Shown here piece after piece: positions 16,754 to 25,005 of a stretch of DNA of 56,590 nucleotides. Under the pieces are notes generated by a model. The model did not search any database. It had not been told where the DNA came from and saw only the letters and a program-made list of their open reading frames with translations. The position numbers and the translations under genes are program-made. The DNA is from Armatimonadota bacterium (lineage in GTDB: Bacteria > Cloacimonadota > Cloacimonadia > Cloacimonadales > TCS61), in the NCBI GenBank assembly GCA_013203665.1, contig JABMPU010000114.1, forward strand, positions 1 through 56,590, read 5' to 3'. The number at the start of each line of letters is the position of its first letter. The first letter of the stretch is position 1.

Positions 16754-18184
16754 TTAGATACTTGCTTGTTTCCATTTTCCTTTTCGAAAGATCGAATAAG
16801 CCCAGATACTAGCTAATACATTACTGATTAACATGGACCACCAAAGCGCATCATATGGGAATGCAGATAAAGGTTGAGCAAGTTTAGAGAAGATATCGAT
16901 CAGGAATTTCCATTTTATGGATAAAAGAGAAATAATCTTGCCAGAAAGAATGAAAACGAGCGGAATACGGAAAAACCACAACCTCGCAATGTTCAAAATC
17001 ATCGAAGGTTTTGTATGACCCGAGCCATTGAAAACTCCCATAAATACAAATAGGTTCCCAAATACAAAAGCTGCAATAGAAGTAACTTTGAACATCCTTC
17101 TGCCAACTTCGATTACTGCTGCATCATTGATGAAAAATCTCGTTAAAGAAGCTCCAAAGAAAAACAGAATAAAACACCCAATTGTCATAATTATCAGAGT
17201 CAGCTTAAAGGCGACCCAGACACTTTTTTCAGCTCGTTTGATTTGTTTTGCCCCAAGATTTTGTCCGATTATCGAAGCAAGTGCACTGCTGATTCCCATG
17301 GCAGGCATCATAAAAAGCCCGATCATACGGTTGCCGATAGAAAAAATTGAAATCACAACAGTCCCGAAAGAATTTACAAATCCCTGTAAAACTAAAAAAC
17401 CAAAACTGGTCATGGAAAATCCCATTGAAGCAGGAATACTTATCTTTAATATCCTTTTCATCATGTCCAGGTCTGGAATCATGTTTTTCATTTTTGGAAG
17501 TATGTGAGGAGATTTCTTAACAAGATAATAGATTGCAATTAAAGCTGCAATAATGCGAGCAATGAGTGTGGCAATAGCAGCTCCTTTGATTTCCATCCTG
17601 GGAAAAAAACCGAGACCAAAAATCAAAATAGGGTCTAAAATAACATTTATGCTAACTGAAATCATCTGGATTTTCATCGGAGAAATCGTGTCTCCCAAAC
17701 CATGAGAAAAGCTCTGATAAGAAAGAAAGATGAACATGAAGATCATGCCGGATAAAATGATTGAAATGTATTCTTTTGCACTAAGATAAATCTCGGAAGG
17801 TGTTTGCAGTAAATACAGTATTTGATCTAAAAAAATGAAACTTCCGAGAATGAAAATCACAGAAAAAATTGATAAAATTAAAATAAACTGCCCTACAACT
17901 TCTTTCATTTTTTCGGGCATTCCAGCACCTTTGTATTGCGAAATCAATGATGTGCCTGCCACAACAAATCCGAATCCAAAGGAAGAAAGAAAGAAAACTA
18001 ACGGAAAGGTCATTCCTGCTACTGATACTGCATTACGGGCGTTTTCACCTAATTTGCCTAACCAGAAGGCATCTGTGAGATTGTAGAAAGTTTGCAGGAA
18101 ATTGGAAAAAACAATTGGCGATGCCAATTTTATAAGATTTTTAAGTAAATTGCCTTTGGTAAGATCAAGACCTGGCTGGCTCAA
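16754..18184 (-). CDS. MATE-family multidrug/Na+ efflux transporter
   Basis: A 476-residue inner-membrane protein with about 12 hydrophobic segments in two similar halves. The N-terminus LTKGNLLKNLIKLASPIVFS and the motif TDAFWLGKLG are typical of MATE (DinF/NorM-like) exporters, which expel cationic compounds or peptidoglycan precursors using ion gradients. The start is a TTG preceded by GGAAAAG; no ATG lies nearby. It is downstream of the DUF3795 gene by 89 nt and converges on ctpA. The substrate cannot be told from sequence. Confidence 0.92.
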   Translation of the reverse strand: MSQPGLDLTKGNLLKNLIKLASPIVFSNFLQTFYNLTDAFWLGKLGENARNAVSVAGMTFPLVFFLSSFGFGFVVAGTSLISQYKGAGMPEKMKEVVGQFILILSIFSVIFILGSFIFLDQILYLLQTPSEIYLSAKEYISIILSGMIFMFIFLSYQSFSHGLGDTISPMKIQMISVSINVILDPILIFGLGFFPRMEIKGAAIATLIARIIAALIAIYYLVKKSPHILPKMKNMIPDLDMMKRILKISIPASMGFSMTSFGFLVLQGFVNSFGTVVISIFSIGNRMIGLFMMPAMGISSALASIIGQNLGAKQIKRAEKSVWVAFKLTLIIMTIGCFILFFFGASLTRFFINDAAVIEVGRRMFKVTSIAAFVFGNLFVFMGVFNGSGHTKPSMILNIARLWFFRIPLVFILSGKIISLLSIKWKFLIDIFSKLAQPLSAFPYDALWWSMLISNVLASIWAYSIFRKGKWKQASI

Positions 18185-18273
18185 TATTTCTTTTCCATTC
18201 CTTTATAAATCAAACAATCTTGTTTGATAATATTTTTTAATTATTTGTAATTTGGAGTGATGATAGACAGAAC

Positions 18274-18615
18274 CTATTTGTTATGAATATCTTCAAGAAC
18301 AGTTTTGGCAGTAGGAACAAATTTGAAAAAATCCGAAATTCTCTGACAGGGAAACAGGTTGCAAATGGCGCAATTATCAATATTTTTTTCCTGGCAGCAC
18401 TTCCTGATTTCACACTCGAAACAATGACTGAAATGAATTCCTTTTTTTACAATGCAACCCACACAATTAATATTTTCGGGTTTTATATCTGCTTTAAATT
18501 CTTCTGACCACTGTTTTGCTGTTTTTTTCCTTAATTCATCATCATCGTTTTTGAAAGCAATATAAGCAGGACATTCTATGCAAACTATTCCGCAACATGC
18601 AATAATCTTTTTCAT
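18274..18615 (-). CDS. DUF3795 cysteine-rich protein
   Basis: A 113-residue protein with many cysteines in metal-ligand spacing: CCGIVCIECPAY at the N-terminus, CVGCI, CFECEIRKCC and CAICNLFPC. The pattern matches DUF3795, a probable zinc- or Fe-S-binding family with no assigned function. It starts at an ATG after GGGAGAAA and lies 10 nt after the preceding gene, so it belongs to the tail of the long minus-strand operon. Confidence 0.8.
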   Translation of the reverse strand: MKKIIACCGIVCIECPAYIAFKNDDDELRKKTAKQWSEEFKADIKPENINCVGCIVKKGIHFSHCFECEIRKCCQEKNIDNCAICNLFPCQRISDFFKFVPTAKTVLEDIHNK

Positions 18616-18625
18616 AATTTTCTCC

Positions 18626-19579
18626 CTATTTTATTCTGATTAAATCTTCTATAGAAACTTCAAATAATTCCATTTGTTCGTTTGTGATAATCAAAGTGTC
18701 TTCATCATCAAAACAAATACCTTCGCATTGTTTTGCAATGATTGGTAACCAGGAAAATTTTCCATGAAAATAATCATCAGTATCGCTTTCAAAAAGCCAG
18801 ATTGAAGTATAAGTTAAAACTGCTAATTTCGTTCCGTCCGGAGAAGCATCAGCAGCTGTAACCATTCCGCCGATATTAAATGTTCCAATTTTTGTAACTG
18901 GATTTTCTTTTAATGGGTCTAAAGAATCGAAGCGATAAAGGGTCGTGTTTGTATCTGCTCGGTTTTTGGTAAGAAGATAAATTTTATCGAAAGCACAGAA
19001 AACTGCTTCAGCATCGAAATTATTTGGATTAGCAGGAAATTCTGTTTGCTCCGGATAATAGAAATTTATGGTCTGGAAAATCCTGGTTTTGCCAGTGAAA
19101 AGCGGAAAAGGATCTTTTAAAATATAAATTGCCAGATCGCGTCGCATATTGTCATTATTCCCGCAAGCTCCAATGTAGATATTGCCATCATTATCAGTTG
19201 CCATTTCTTCCCAATCAATATTCACTGCATCCGGAATATAAACTCCTGCTTCTTCTTTATACCATTCTGCCCGTAAAACTTTTCCATCTTTTGAAAACGG
19301 AAATATTCGCGATTCATCACCCGAATCGTTCAAGGTCCAATATACATTTTCCCAAACCCTGCTTTTGATAATAGCAGACGATTCATCGATTTCAGGGTAA
19401 TCGAAAGTGGCGTAAGGTTCAAGAGTGAGGGGAACGACTACCGGAATTTCGATGGAAACTACTTCAGATGCAAAGAGGAGAAATGGAAAAAGGAATCCGC
19501 CTACGCAAAGAAAAGTGCGCAGAATAATGCTGCGGCGTGACGAGAAAGGAAAAAGGATGAAGATAAAAGATTTTTTCAC
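18626..19579 (-). CDS. Exported protein, probable beta-propeller; unknown function
   Basis: A 317-residue protein, GTG start with GGAG upstream. The N-terminus is a long hydrophobic export signal (residues 1-38) that appears expanded by an insertion (see 19478-19557). The mature part has short repeated strand blocks with acidic turns (SGDESRIFPF, NIYIGACGNNDN, KIYLLTKNRAD, TKLAVLTYTSIWLF, DTLIITNEQMELF), as in six-bladed propellers of the esterase-like/SdiA-regulated type. No catalytic motif was recognised. It follows the 67-residue gene by 12 nt. Confidence 0.6.
   Translation of the reverse strand: MKKSFIFILFPFSSRRSIILRTFLCVGGFLFPFLLFASEVVSIEIPVVVPLTLEPYATFDYPEIDESSAIIKSRVWENVYWTLNDSGDESRIFPFSKDGKVLRAEWYKEEAGVYIPDAVNIDWEEMATDNDGNIYIGACGNNDNMRRDLAIYILKDPFPLFTGKTRIFQTINFYYPEQTEFPANPNNFDAEAVFCAFDKIYLLTKNRADTNTTLYRFDSLDPLKENPVTKIGTFNIGGMVTAADASPDGTKLAVLTYTSIWLFESDTDDYFHGKFSWLPIIAKQCEGICFDDEDTLIITNEQMELFEVSIEDLIRIK
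19478..19557 (-). repeat. In-frame insertion bounded by direct repeats in a signal peptide
   Basis: GAGAAATGGAAAAAGGA (19478-19494) and GAGAAAGGAAAAAGGA (19542-19557) are direct repeats of 17 and 16 nt. Between them lie 47 nt that are richer in G+C than the surroundings and contain the imperfect palindrome GCGCAGAATAATGCTGCGGC. The right ends of the repeats are 63 nt apart, i.e. 21 codons. In protein the LFPF motif occurs before and after SSRRSIILRTFLCVGGF. Confidence 0.6.
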
Positions 19580-19591
19580 GGTTGCTCCATA

Positions 19592-19795
19592 TTATTTTTT
19601 TTTTGAAAGTTCAACGGAATCTTCTATAGCAGTTTGGAATACAATTTCTATATCTGTTGATAAACCCCAATCTATACCTTTCGTTGCGTAATAAATTTCG
19701 TCTTCTGTAAGTTCACGACCAATGTATCTTTTTGCTTCAAATTGTAGTTCTCCAATTGTAACACTATAAATTATTTCATCATTTTTTAAATTCAT
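19592..19795 (-). CDS. Small acidic protein, unknown function
   Basis: A 67-residue soluble protein with a good ribosome binding site (AAAGG, 6 nt before ATG). It is acidic in its middle (GRELTEDEIYYATKGIDWGL) and ends in KKK. No family recognised. It sits 18 nt after the DPPF methyltransferase and 12 nt before the propeller gene. By position it could be an accessory or regulatory part of the defence cassette, but nothing in the sequence proves this. Confidence 0.5.
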   Translation of the reverse strand: MNLKNDEIIYSVTIGELQFEAKRYIGRELTEDEIYYATKGIDWGLSTDIEIVFQTAIEDSVELSKKK

Positions 19796-19813
19796 AATTA
19801 ACCTTTATATTTT

Positions 19814-20794
19814 TCATCTGACAGGAAACAAAAAAGATGTTTGTTCGTCTTTCTTTGGAGTATATGTATTAATTATTTCATCTTTCGATAATAACGATAT
19901 TTTCACTTTATCAATTTCCTTTAAATCTTTTGGAACAATGAAATACTGTTCTAATTCTTTCCAATCTTTATTTCTAATAGTTCTTGGTTCATTTAAATAA
20001 AAACTTAGCCAAAAATCGCCAATTTTTGAATCATCTGAAATGGTATTAATTTTTCCTTTCGCAATCTCGGCATACTTTTGATCGATTTCAAATCCAATGA
20101 AATTTCTTCCGAGATGTTTGGCAGCAATAGCAGTGGTTCCTGTTCCCATAAAAGGATCCAGAACAATATCATCTTCATCGGTTGTCATTAAGATCAATCT
20201 TTCAAGTAAATGAATGGGAAGCTGGCAAGGATGCGGATCGCGTCTGTTATTATGTTTGATCCTGTGAATATCAGTCCAAACATCGGAAACTAAAGGACCA
20301 AAAGGATGTAAAAGTGCTTTTTTACCGCCGTAATCTTTTAGTAAATAACCTGTTTTCCTTTCTCTTTTATGAGGATATCTTACTTCATAAAACTTTAATT
20401 CTTTTTGATTTTTTGCATAAAAAAGAATTCCATAATGTGAAGGTTGTAAGGTTTTTCCCATTGGTGCAGTTGGCGCATCCCAGGAAATCCAATGTTTAAA
20501 ATATGCTTTTTTATTTAAAATTGCTGCAAAATAAGTAAGCCATTTTGGTATATTATGAACAAGAATTGAACCTGTTGGTTTTGTAACTCTTACCATTTCG
20601 GAAATCCATTTTTCACACCAATCAAGATATTCTTTAAACTCTAATGAATCTTTATAACTATTATATTTCTTTTTCAGATTAAAGGGTGGATCAGCAAAAG
20701 TCATATCGATCGAATTGTCCGGAATATTTTTAAACAACTCTAAACAATCGCCTTGAGTTAAGGTATTTTTATATTTTTCTATAATTTTAATCAA
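19814..20794 (-). CDS. DNA adenine-N6 methyltransferase (DPPF, beta-type order)
   Basis: A 326-residue methyltransferase. The catalytic motif IV DPPF is at residues 35-38, and the SAM-binding motif I DPFMGTGTTAIAAKHLGR comes much later, near residue 215. This order defines the beta class; DPP(Y/F) indicates adenine-N6. A C-terminal extension of about 70 residues may read the target. The start is TTG with GGAG upstream and overlaps the DUF262 gene by 8 nt, so translation is coupled. It is the fourth gene of the defence cassette. Recognition sequence unknown. Confidence 0.85.
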   Translation of the reverse strand: MIKIIEKYKNTLTQGDCLELFKNIPDNSIDMTFADPPFNLKKKYNSYKDSLEFKEYLDWCEKWISEMVRVTKPTGSILVHNIPKWLTYFAAILNKKAYFKHWISWDAPTAPMGKTLQPSHYGILFYAKNQKELKFYEVRYPHKRERKTGYLLKDYGGKKALLHPFGPLVSDVWTDIHRIKHNNRRDPHPCQLPIHLLERLILMTTDEDDIVLDPFMGTGTTAIAAKHLGRNFIGFEIDQKYAEIAKGKINTISDDSKIGDFWLSFYLNEPRTIRNKDWKELEQYFIVPKDLKEIDKVKISLLSKDEIINTYTPKKDEQTSFLFPVR

Positions 20795-22451
20795 ATTTTA
20801 AACTCCAGGTTTTCACCGCTAATTCTGAAAGTTCTTCCTGTCGTTGTACAATTTTTTCTTTTGTCCATTTATCATGTTCATAAAGAGAGTTCGTAATCCA
20901 TAAATCTGATTCTTTATATTTCTTTTTCTTATCGATAAATTTAGAACTTTTAAAATCATTGTTTTCTTTTGTGTTCATCAAAGTTAAATTACCTATTCTT
21001 CTTCCATATGTAATAATGTCTTCTTCTGTAAAATTAGGCCAATTATCCTCAGGTTTTTGTGGTAATATATGCTCTAAATTAACAGAATCAGTATCTATAT
21101 TTACTAATAATTCTGGATTTTCTTTACCCCTGTGAAAATTCTCAATCGCACTAAGATAATATCTGGCTAATTTGTGCTTACTAACAGTTGCCAATAAAAA
21201 TTGCTCTTTAAAATCTTTATCTTGTGGGATAATACCTTTTAATGATTCTCTTAGTTCAGTTGCTTTTTTAATTTTTTTATCAAATATGTCTTTAGCCTTA
21301 TCAGCATAAGTTTTTTCTAATGTTCCACCACCCATAGCTCCAACAATTAGGTTTCTTACCAGCCACGATATTATTAATTTTAAAGATTTTTTTACTTCAT
21401 CCTTTTCAAATTTTTTCAAAATGGATAATAGGAGTGGTCTATATTGTTCTAATCCAAAATAATTAAGTGTTTCAATATATTCCTTACATTTATTATCAAA
21501 ATCTTTCCAATACAAACTATTATGATTTAATATAGAAATATATAAATCTGCATCATTTTTTAAATTATTAATCAAAGTAACAGATTGTGTTGGATTCCTA
21601 ATCTCATTTTTAATACTATTATATAATTCCTTATTTTTTTCACGGGTTAACCCGTGTTGAGAAGACCAATAATGCTTAATGTATGTTAGAATTAAACTTT
21701 CATCCACAACAGACTCAATTTTTGATGTTAGCTCAATCCAAAAGTTTTGTGCATCTTCTATACGAGTTCCGGCTTTGCTATATAAATAATTTTTTAATAG
21801 ATCTAATTGAGCTAATTCTATACCTCTATCATTTAATGTTTCAAAAATAGTAAAAGCATTTGCATTGCTTGGGACGATTATTAAAATAACTTTTAATTTT
21901 TCATCAATAAATTTCTTCCAATCGTATAATACATGTGGGTCTTGATTGTTTGATTCTAATAATCCCGAAATTAGTTTCTTCGCTCCCTCAAATGTACTTT
22001 TTATCCTTAAATGAGAATCTCTTTTTGCCGGATAATTTTCTTTCTCATTAACAATAAATTCTCTGTAAAATTCATTATCCTGCATATTTAATTCAAGCTT
22101 TGGAATATTTTCTTGAGCTTCCAGTTCATAACAACTTAAGTAATCTAATTGAATTGATTCTTTCCCTTTAGTATCATCTATATAACCTTTCAGAGCAGCA
22201 AAAAAAATTACGATTGTAGAAATTCTTTGTTGTCCATCAATAATTTCTAACCTGCTATCTCCTTTATTTTTTGTTAAAACAATAGTCCCTAAAAAATATT
22301 CATCTTCATTAATAGATTCCTTAATATCATCAAAAAGTTCGATAACTTCTTTTTTCCCCCATGCAAAAGATCTCTGATAAATTGGAACTTTTAAAGTATT
22401 TGTTTTAATTACTTCACCAATTCCTTTTAAATCAAATTTAATTTCACTCAT
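20787..22451 (-). CDS. GmrSD-type DUF262/DUF1524 protein
   Basis: A 554-residue protein. The N-terminal DUF262 (ParB/sulfiredoxin-like) domain has VPIYQRSFAWGKKE (about residues 22-35) and IIDGQQRIST (70-79), the nucleotide-binding DGQQR motif. The C-terminal DUF1524 region carries a His-Me/HNH nuclease core: LEHILPQKPEDNW, then GNLTLMNTKENN. Relatives act in type IV restriction of modified DNA (GmrSD) and in other phage defence systems. It overlaps genes on both sides by 8 nt. Close linkage with two methyltransferases suggests that modification status controls it; this is inference. Confidence 0.88.
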   Translation of the reverse strand: MSEIKFDLKGIGEVIKTNTLKVPIYQRSFAWGKKEVIELFDDIKESINEDEYFLGTIVLTKNKGDSRLEIIDGQQRISTIVIFFAALKGYIDDTKGKESIQLDYLSCYELEAQENIPKLELNMQDNEFYREFIVNEKENYPAKRDSHLRIKSTFEGAKKLISGLLESNNQDPHVLYDWKKFIDEKLKVILIIVPSNANAFTIFETLNDRGIELAQLDLLKNYLYSKAGTRIEDAQNFWIELTSKIESVVDESLILTYIKHYWSSQHGLTREKNKELYNSIKNEIRNPTQSVTLINNLKNDADLYISILNHNSLYWKDFDNKCKEYIETLNYFGLEQYRPLLLSILKKFEKDEVKKSLKLIISWLVRNLIVGAMGGGTLEKTYADKAKDIFDKKIKKATELRESLKGIIPQDKDFKEQFLLATVSKHKLARYYLSAIENFHRGKENPELLVNIDTDSVNLEHILPQKPEDNWPNFTEEDIITYGRRIGNLTLMNTKENNDFKSSKFIDKKKKYKESDLWITNSLYEHDKWTKEKIVQRQEELSELAVKTWSLKFD

Positions 22452-23424
22452 AGTCTATAACCTCTTTTAAAAATTGTTTAAATCTTTTCATTTCTTCGGA
22501 ATGAAAAGTAAACACATCTTCATAAGCTGCAACCATTCGTTTCAAATCGTTTTTACGAACATACCAGCCAATCCCATCAACAAAACCGATAAACTTAGCT
22601 TTTGGATAGTGTTTTTTAAGAAGCGCATCAATTGAAATCTCTGTTTTTGATTTGTCTCCCTGACCGGAAGAAGTTGTTGTTAAAAATGAACTTTCAATAA
22701 TAATTAACGGGTTCTTTTTATCTGGAATTATAAAATCCATTGTTCTTTTTTTATCCGGGGCATTGCTTATTAATTCTCCTAAATCACCTTTTTCAAAAGT
22801 TATATTCAATAAATTGAGTAGTTTTTCAATTAAAATTTCGGGATTGTTTTTTCCTTTTGCAGCTCTCGACCCTTTTTCTTTGTATCTAGCTAAAGTATCA
22901 ATTAAAGCATCAATATTGAATTGTAGTTTTCCCAGACTTAATTTTTGTAGTTCAAAAGCAGGCAACGTTTGTTGAAAAAAACTGTGAGTAGAACCTTCAA
23001 AAAATATATTTATTAATCCTTTCCTGAAATATTCATTTGAGATTATTAGTTTTTCAATTTTTTCTGAACTCCATTCTGAAATTTCATTTTCATTTAAAAC
23101 ATCATCCCAGTCTTTTCTGAAAACCAGATTATTTACTTCGCCATCATTTACAATGCGAATAACGGTTATTAATCTTTTCAAACTTTCATTAGAAAAACCA
23201 GTTATTGCTAAAAGAGCCTTTAACCCTATCTCCTTTTTTGATAGAAGGAAATTTGTAAAAACTTCTTTTTTACAACCATTGTTCGTTACTTCATTTTTCA
23301 GATAAAGAATTGTTTCTTTTACACTATAAATGTATTTTTCATAAATTTCTTCAAATTCATCATCGAAATAATAAAATGTATTATTATTTATTACATTAGT
23401 ATATTTTTCTCTAGTTGTTTTCAA
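22444..23424 (-). CDS. Probable restriction endonuclease, DpnII-like fold
   Basis: A 326-residue protein translated right after the SPPY methyltransferase, with a 4-nt overlap. The C-terminal third looks like a PD-(D/E)XK nuclease: MDFIIPDKKNPLIIIESSF gives D then E, followed by TSSGQGDKSKTEIS and FIGFVDGIGWYVRKNDL. This resembles the DpnII/MboI-like family, where the final motif residue is not Lys. The N-terminal 200 residues are helical. The start is TTG with AAAGGAG, a good site with a weak codon. Endonuclease assignment rests on context and motif, so moderate confidence. Confidence 0.62.
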   Translation of the reverse strand: MKTTREKYTNVINNNTFYYFDDEFEEIYEKYIYSVKETILYLKNEVTNNGCKKEVFTNFLLSKKEIGLKALLAITGFSNESLKRLITVIRIVNDGEVNNLVFRKDWDDVLNENEISEWSSEKIEKLIISNEYFRKGLINIFFEGSTHSFFQQTLPAFELQKLSLGKLQFNIDALIDTLARYKEKGSRAAKGKNNPEILIEKLLNLLNITFEKGDLGELISNAPDKKRTMDFIIPDKKNPLIIIESSFLTTTSSGQGDKSKTEISIDALLKKHYPKAKFIGFVDGIGWYVRKNDLKRMVAAYEDVFTFHSEEMKRFKQFLKEVIDYE

Positions 23425-24662
23425 TTTTTCTCCTTTTGAAAAAATAAAATATATTCTTCTTTCATTGTGTTTCTCATACCCTTGATTGGTTTTAAAATAC
23501 TTTTAACGAGGTTCAAATTATATCTTGTACATGAATCAATTATTTTCTGCTCCAACCTGATTCCACCTGTTTGATTTGTATTTGAACCAATGATCATTAC
23601 AAAATATTTGTTGGGTTTTAGAACTCGTGAAACTTCTGAACATACAATATCCATATCTTTGAAATAGTTTTCAAGCTTTTCATCCTTATTTTTTCCAACA
23701 AGACCAACCATTCCTTTTTTCAATGCATCAATATCATACTCTAAATACTTTAGTTGAGATTCATCATTTTTTACATAATCTATCGCAAAGGAATATGGCG
23801 GAGAAGTAATAACTCCGTCAACAGATTTATTCTTTAAAGGAATTTTTTTTGCAGATGTATTTGTTAACACTTCAACAATTCCAAAATGATCAATATATTT
23901 GGAACTAATCATTTTAAAATTAGTTACTGTTTCAATATATCTTTTCAGGACTTTCTCGAATAATTGAAGATGAGTAGCTTTTACGACTCTTTTTGAATAA
24001 CCGAGTGCATCTAAATATGCGAGTAAAGTTAATTCATAAATTTTTAATTTTTCTGGATTATCTATTTTCTTAAACTTCTCTGAGATATTACCTGAAGAAA
24101 AAAAATCGAAAAATTTATCAACTTTATTTGGTATTTCTTTTAGTAACTCAGTATCAATTTTCAAGCTGTTGTACTTTACTTTTGTCATGAATTGACAAAA
24201 TGGGCTTAGATCTAGAGCAATTGAATTAATTCCCATTAAAGACGCTTCGATATTTGTCGTTCCACTTCCGCACATTGGGTCTAAAATCGTTTCACCTTCT
24301 TTAATAACAATAATGTTAATTAATGCTTTTATTAATTGAGGATGAAATTTTCCTCGATAAGGAAATAAACCGTGAGTTGAATATCCGGTCGAAAATTTAC
24401 CATTTTCAAAATAATTCTTTGTTGTCGCCGATCTTTCTTCATTTAACGCATCTGGGAAAGTATTATACATTAGATAATGCTTTGAATATTGATTGTTTCT
24501 TGATTTGAAGTAAGCAGTTCTATTTAAGAAATAATTTTCTTTCAGGCTATTATATTCAAGATATGCTAATTCTAATTCAAATAATTCAGTAACTGAGGGT
24601 AAAAGTTCAACATCATTATTAAAAATTTTATTGATTGAAGGTTTTAGTTTATAAAATTCCAT
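23421..24662 (-). CDS. DNA methyltransferase with SPPY motif (cytosine-N4 type)
   Basis: A 413-residue methyltransferase. Motif I LDPMCGSGTTNIEA (about residues 125-138) precedes the catalytic motif ITSPPYSFAIDYV (about 290). SPPY usually indicates cytosine-N4 methylation. A GLFPYRGKFHPQLI block comes just before motif I. The roughly 150-residue spacer between motifs may recognise DNA. It is the first gene of the defence cassette, 1 nt after the Mth938 stop, and precedes its probable endonuclease partner, so protection would be made first. Recognition sequence unknown. Confidence 0.82.
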   Translation of the reverse strand: MEFYKLKPSINKIFNNDVELLPSVTELFELELAYLEYNSLKENYFLNRTAYFKSRNNQYSKHYLMYNTFPDALNEERSATTKNYFENGKFSTGYSTHGLFPYRGKFHPQLIKALINIIVIKEGETILDPMCGSGTTNIEASLMGINSIALDLSPFCQFMTKVKYNSLKIDTELLKEIPNKVDKFFDFFSSGNISEKFKKIDNPEKLKIYELTLLAYLDALGYSKRVVKATHLQLFEKVLKRYIETVTNFKMISSKYIDHFGIVEVLTNTSAKKIPLKNKSVDGVITSPPYSFAIDYVKNDESQLKYLEYDIDALKKGMVGLVGKNKDEKLENYFKDMDIVCSEVSRVLKPNKYFVMIIGSNTNQTGGIRLEQKIIDSCTRYNLNLVKSILKPIKGMRNTMKEEYILFFQKEKN

Positions 24663-24663
24663 C

Positions 24664-25005
24664 TCAACACGTCAAATGCAAAGCAGCAATTACTTTCTGT
24701 TCTTGGTTTGATTCATTAAATATTTGCACAGCTTTCCCGCTTTTTTCGATAATTAAATTGATTCCTCTTTTTGCGCATTCTTCTTTAACCTGGTTTTCGA
24801 TTTTCATCATTCCGTAAAATCCGGTTCCAAAAATTATTGTTTCAGCTTGTTTTTTCAGAATATCAGCAATATCTTCAATAGTGACTGAATGCGATTTTTT
24901 CCGCCACCAGGAAGAGTCGATTCTATCCTGATAAATAATTACATCCGAGTTATATTCTTTTTTATCTATGATAATTTGTCCGAAAGAATATGAACTGATA
25001 TTCAT
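24664..25005 (-). CDS. Mth938 (DUF498/AAMDC) domain protein
   Basis: A 113-residue protein. SSWWRKKSHSVTIEDI and TIIFGTGFYGMM are the signature of the Mth938-like fold, found alone or on respiratory assembly factors; biochemical role not established. ATG 25005 overlaps the hslU stop by one base (TGATG). It is the last housekeeping-type gene before the defence cassette begins. Confidence 0.8.
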   Translation of the reverse strand: MNISSYSFGQIIIDKKEYNSDVIIYQDRIDSSWWRKKSHSVTIEDIADILKKQAETIIFGTGFYGMMKIENQVKEECAKRGINLIIEKSGKAVQIFNESNQEQKVIAALHLTC

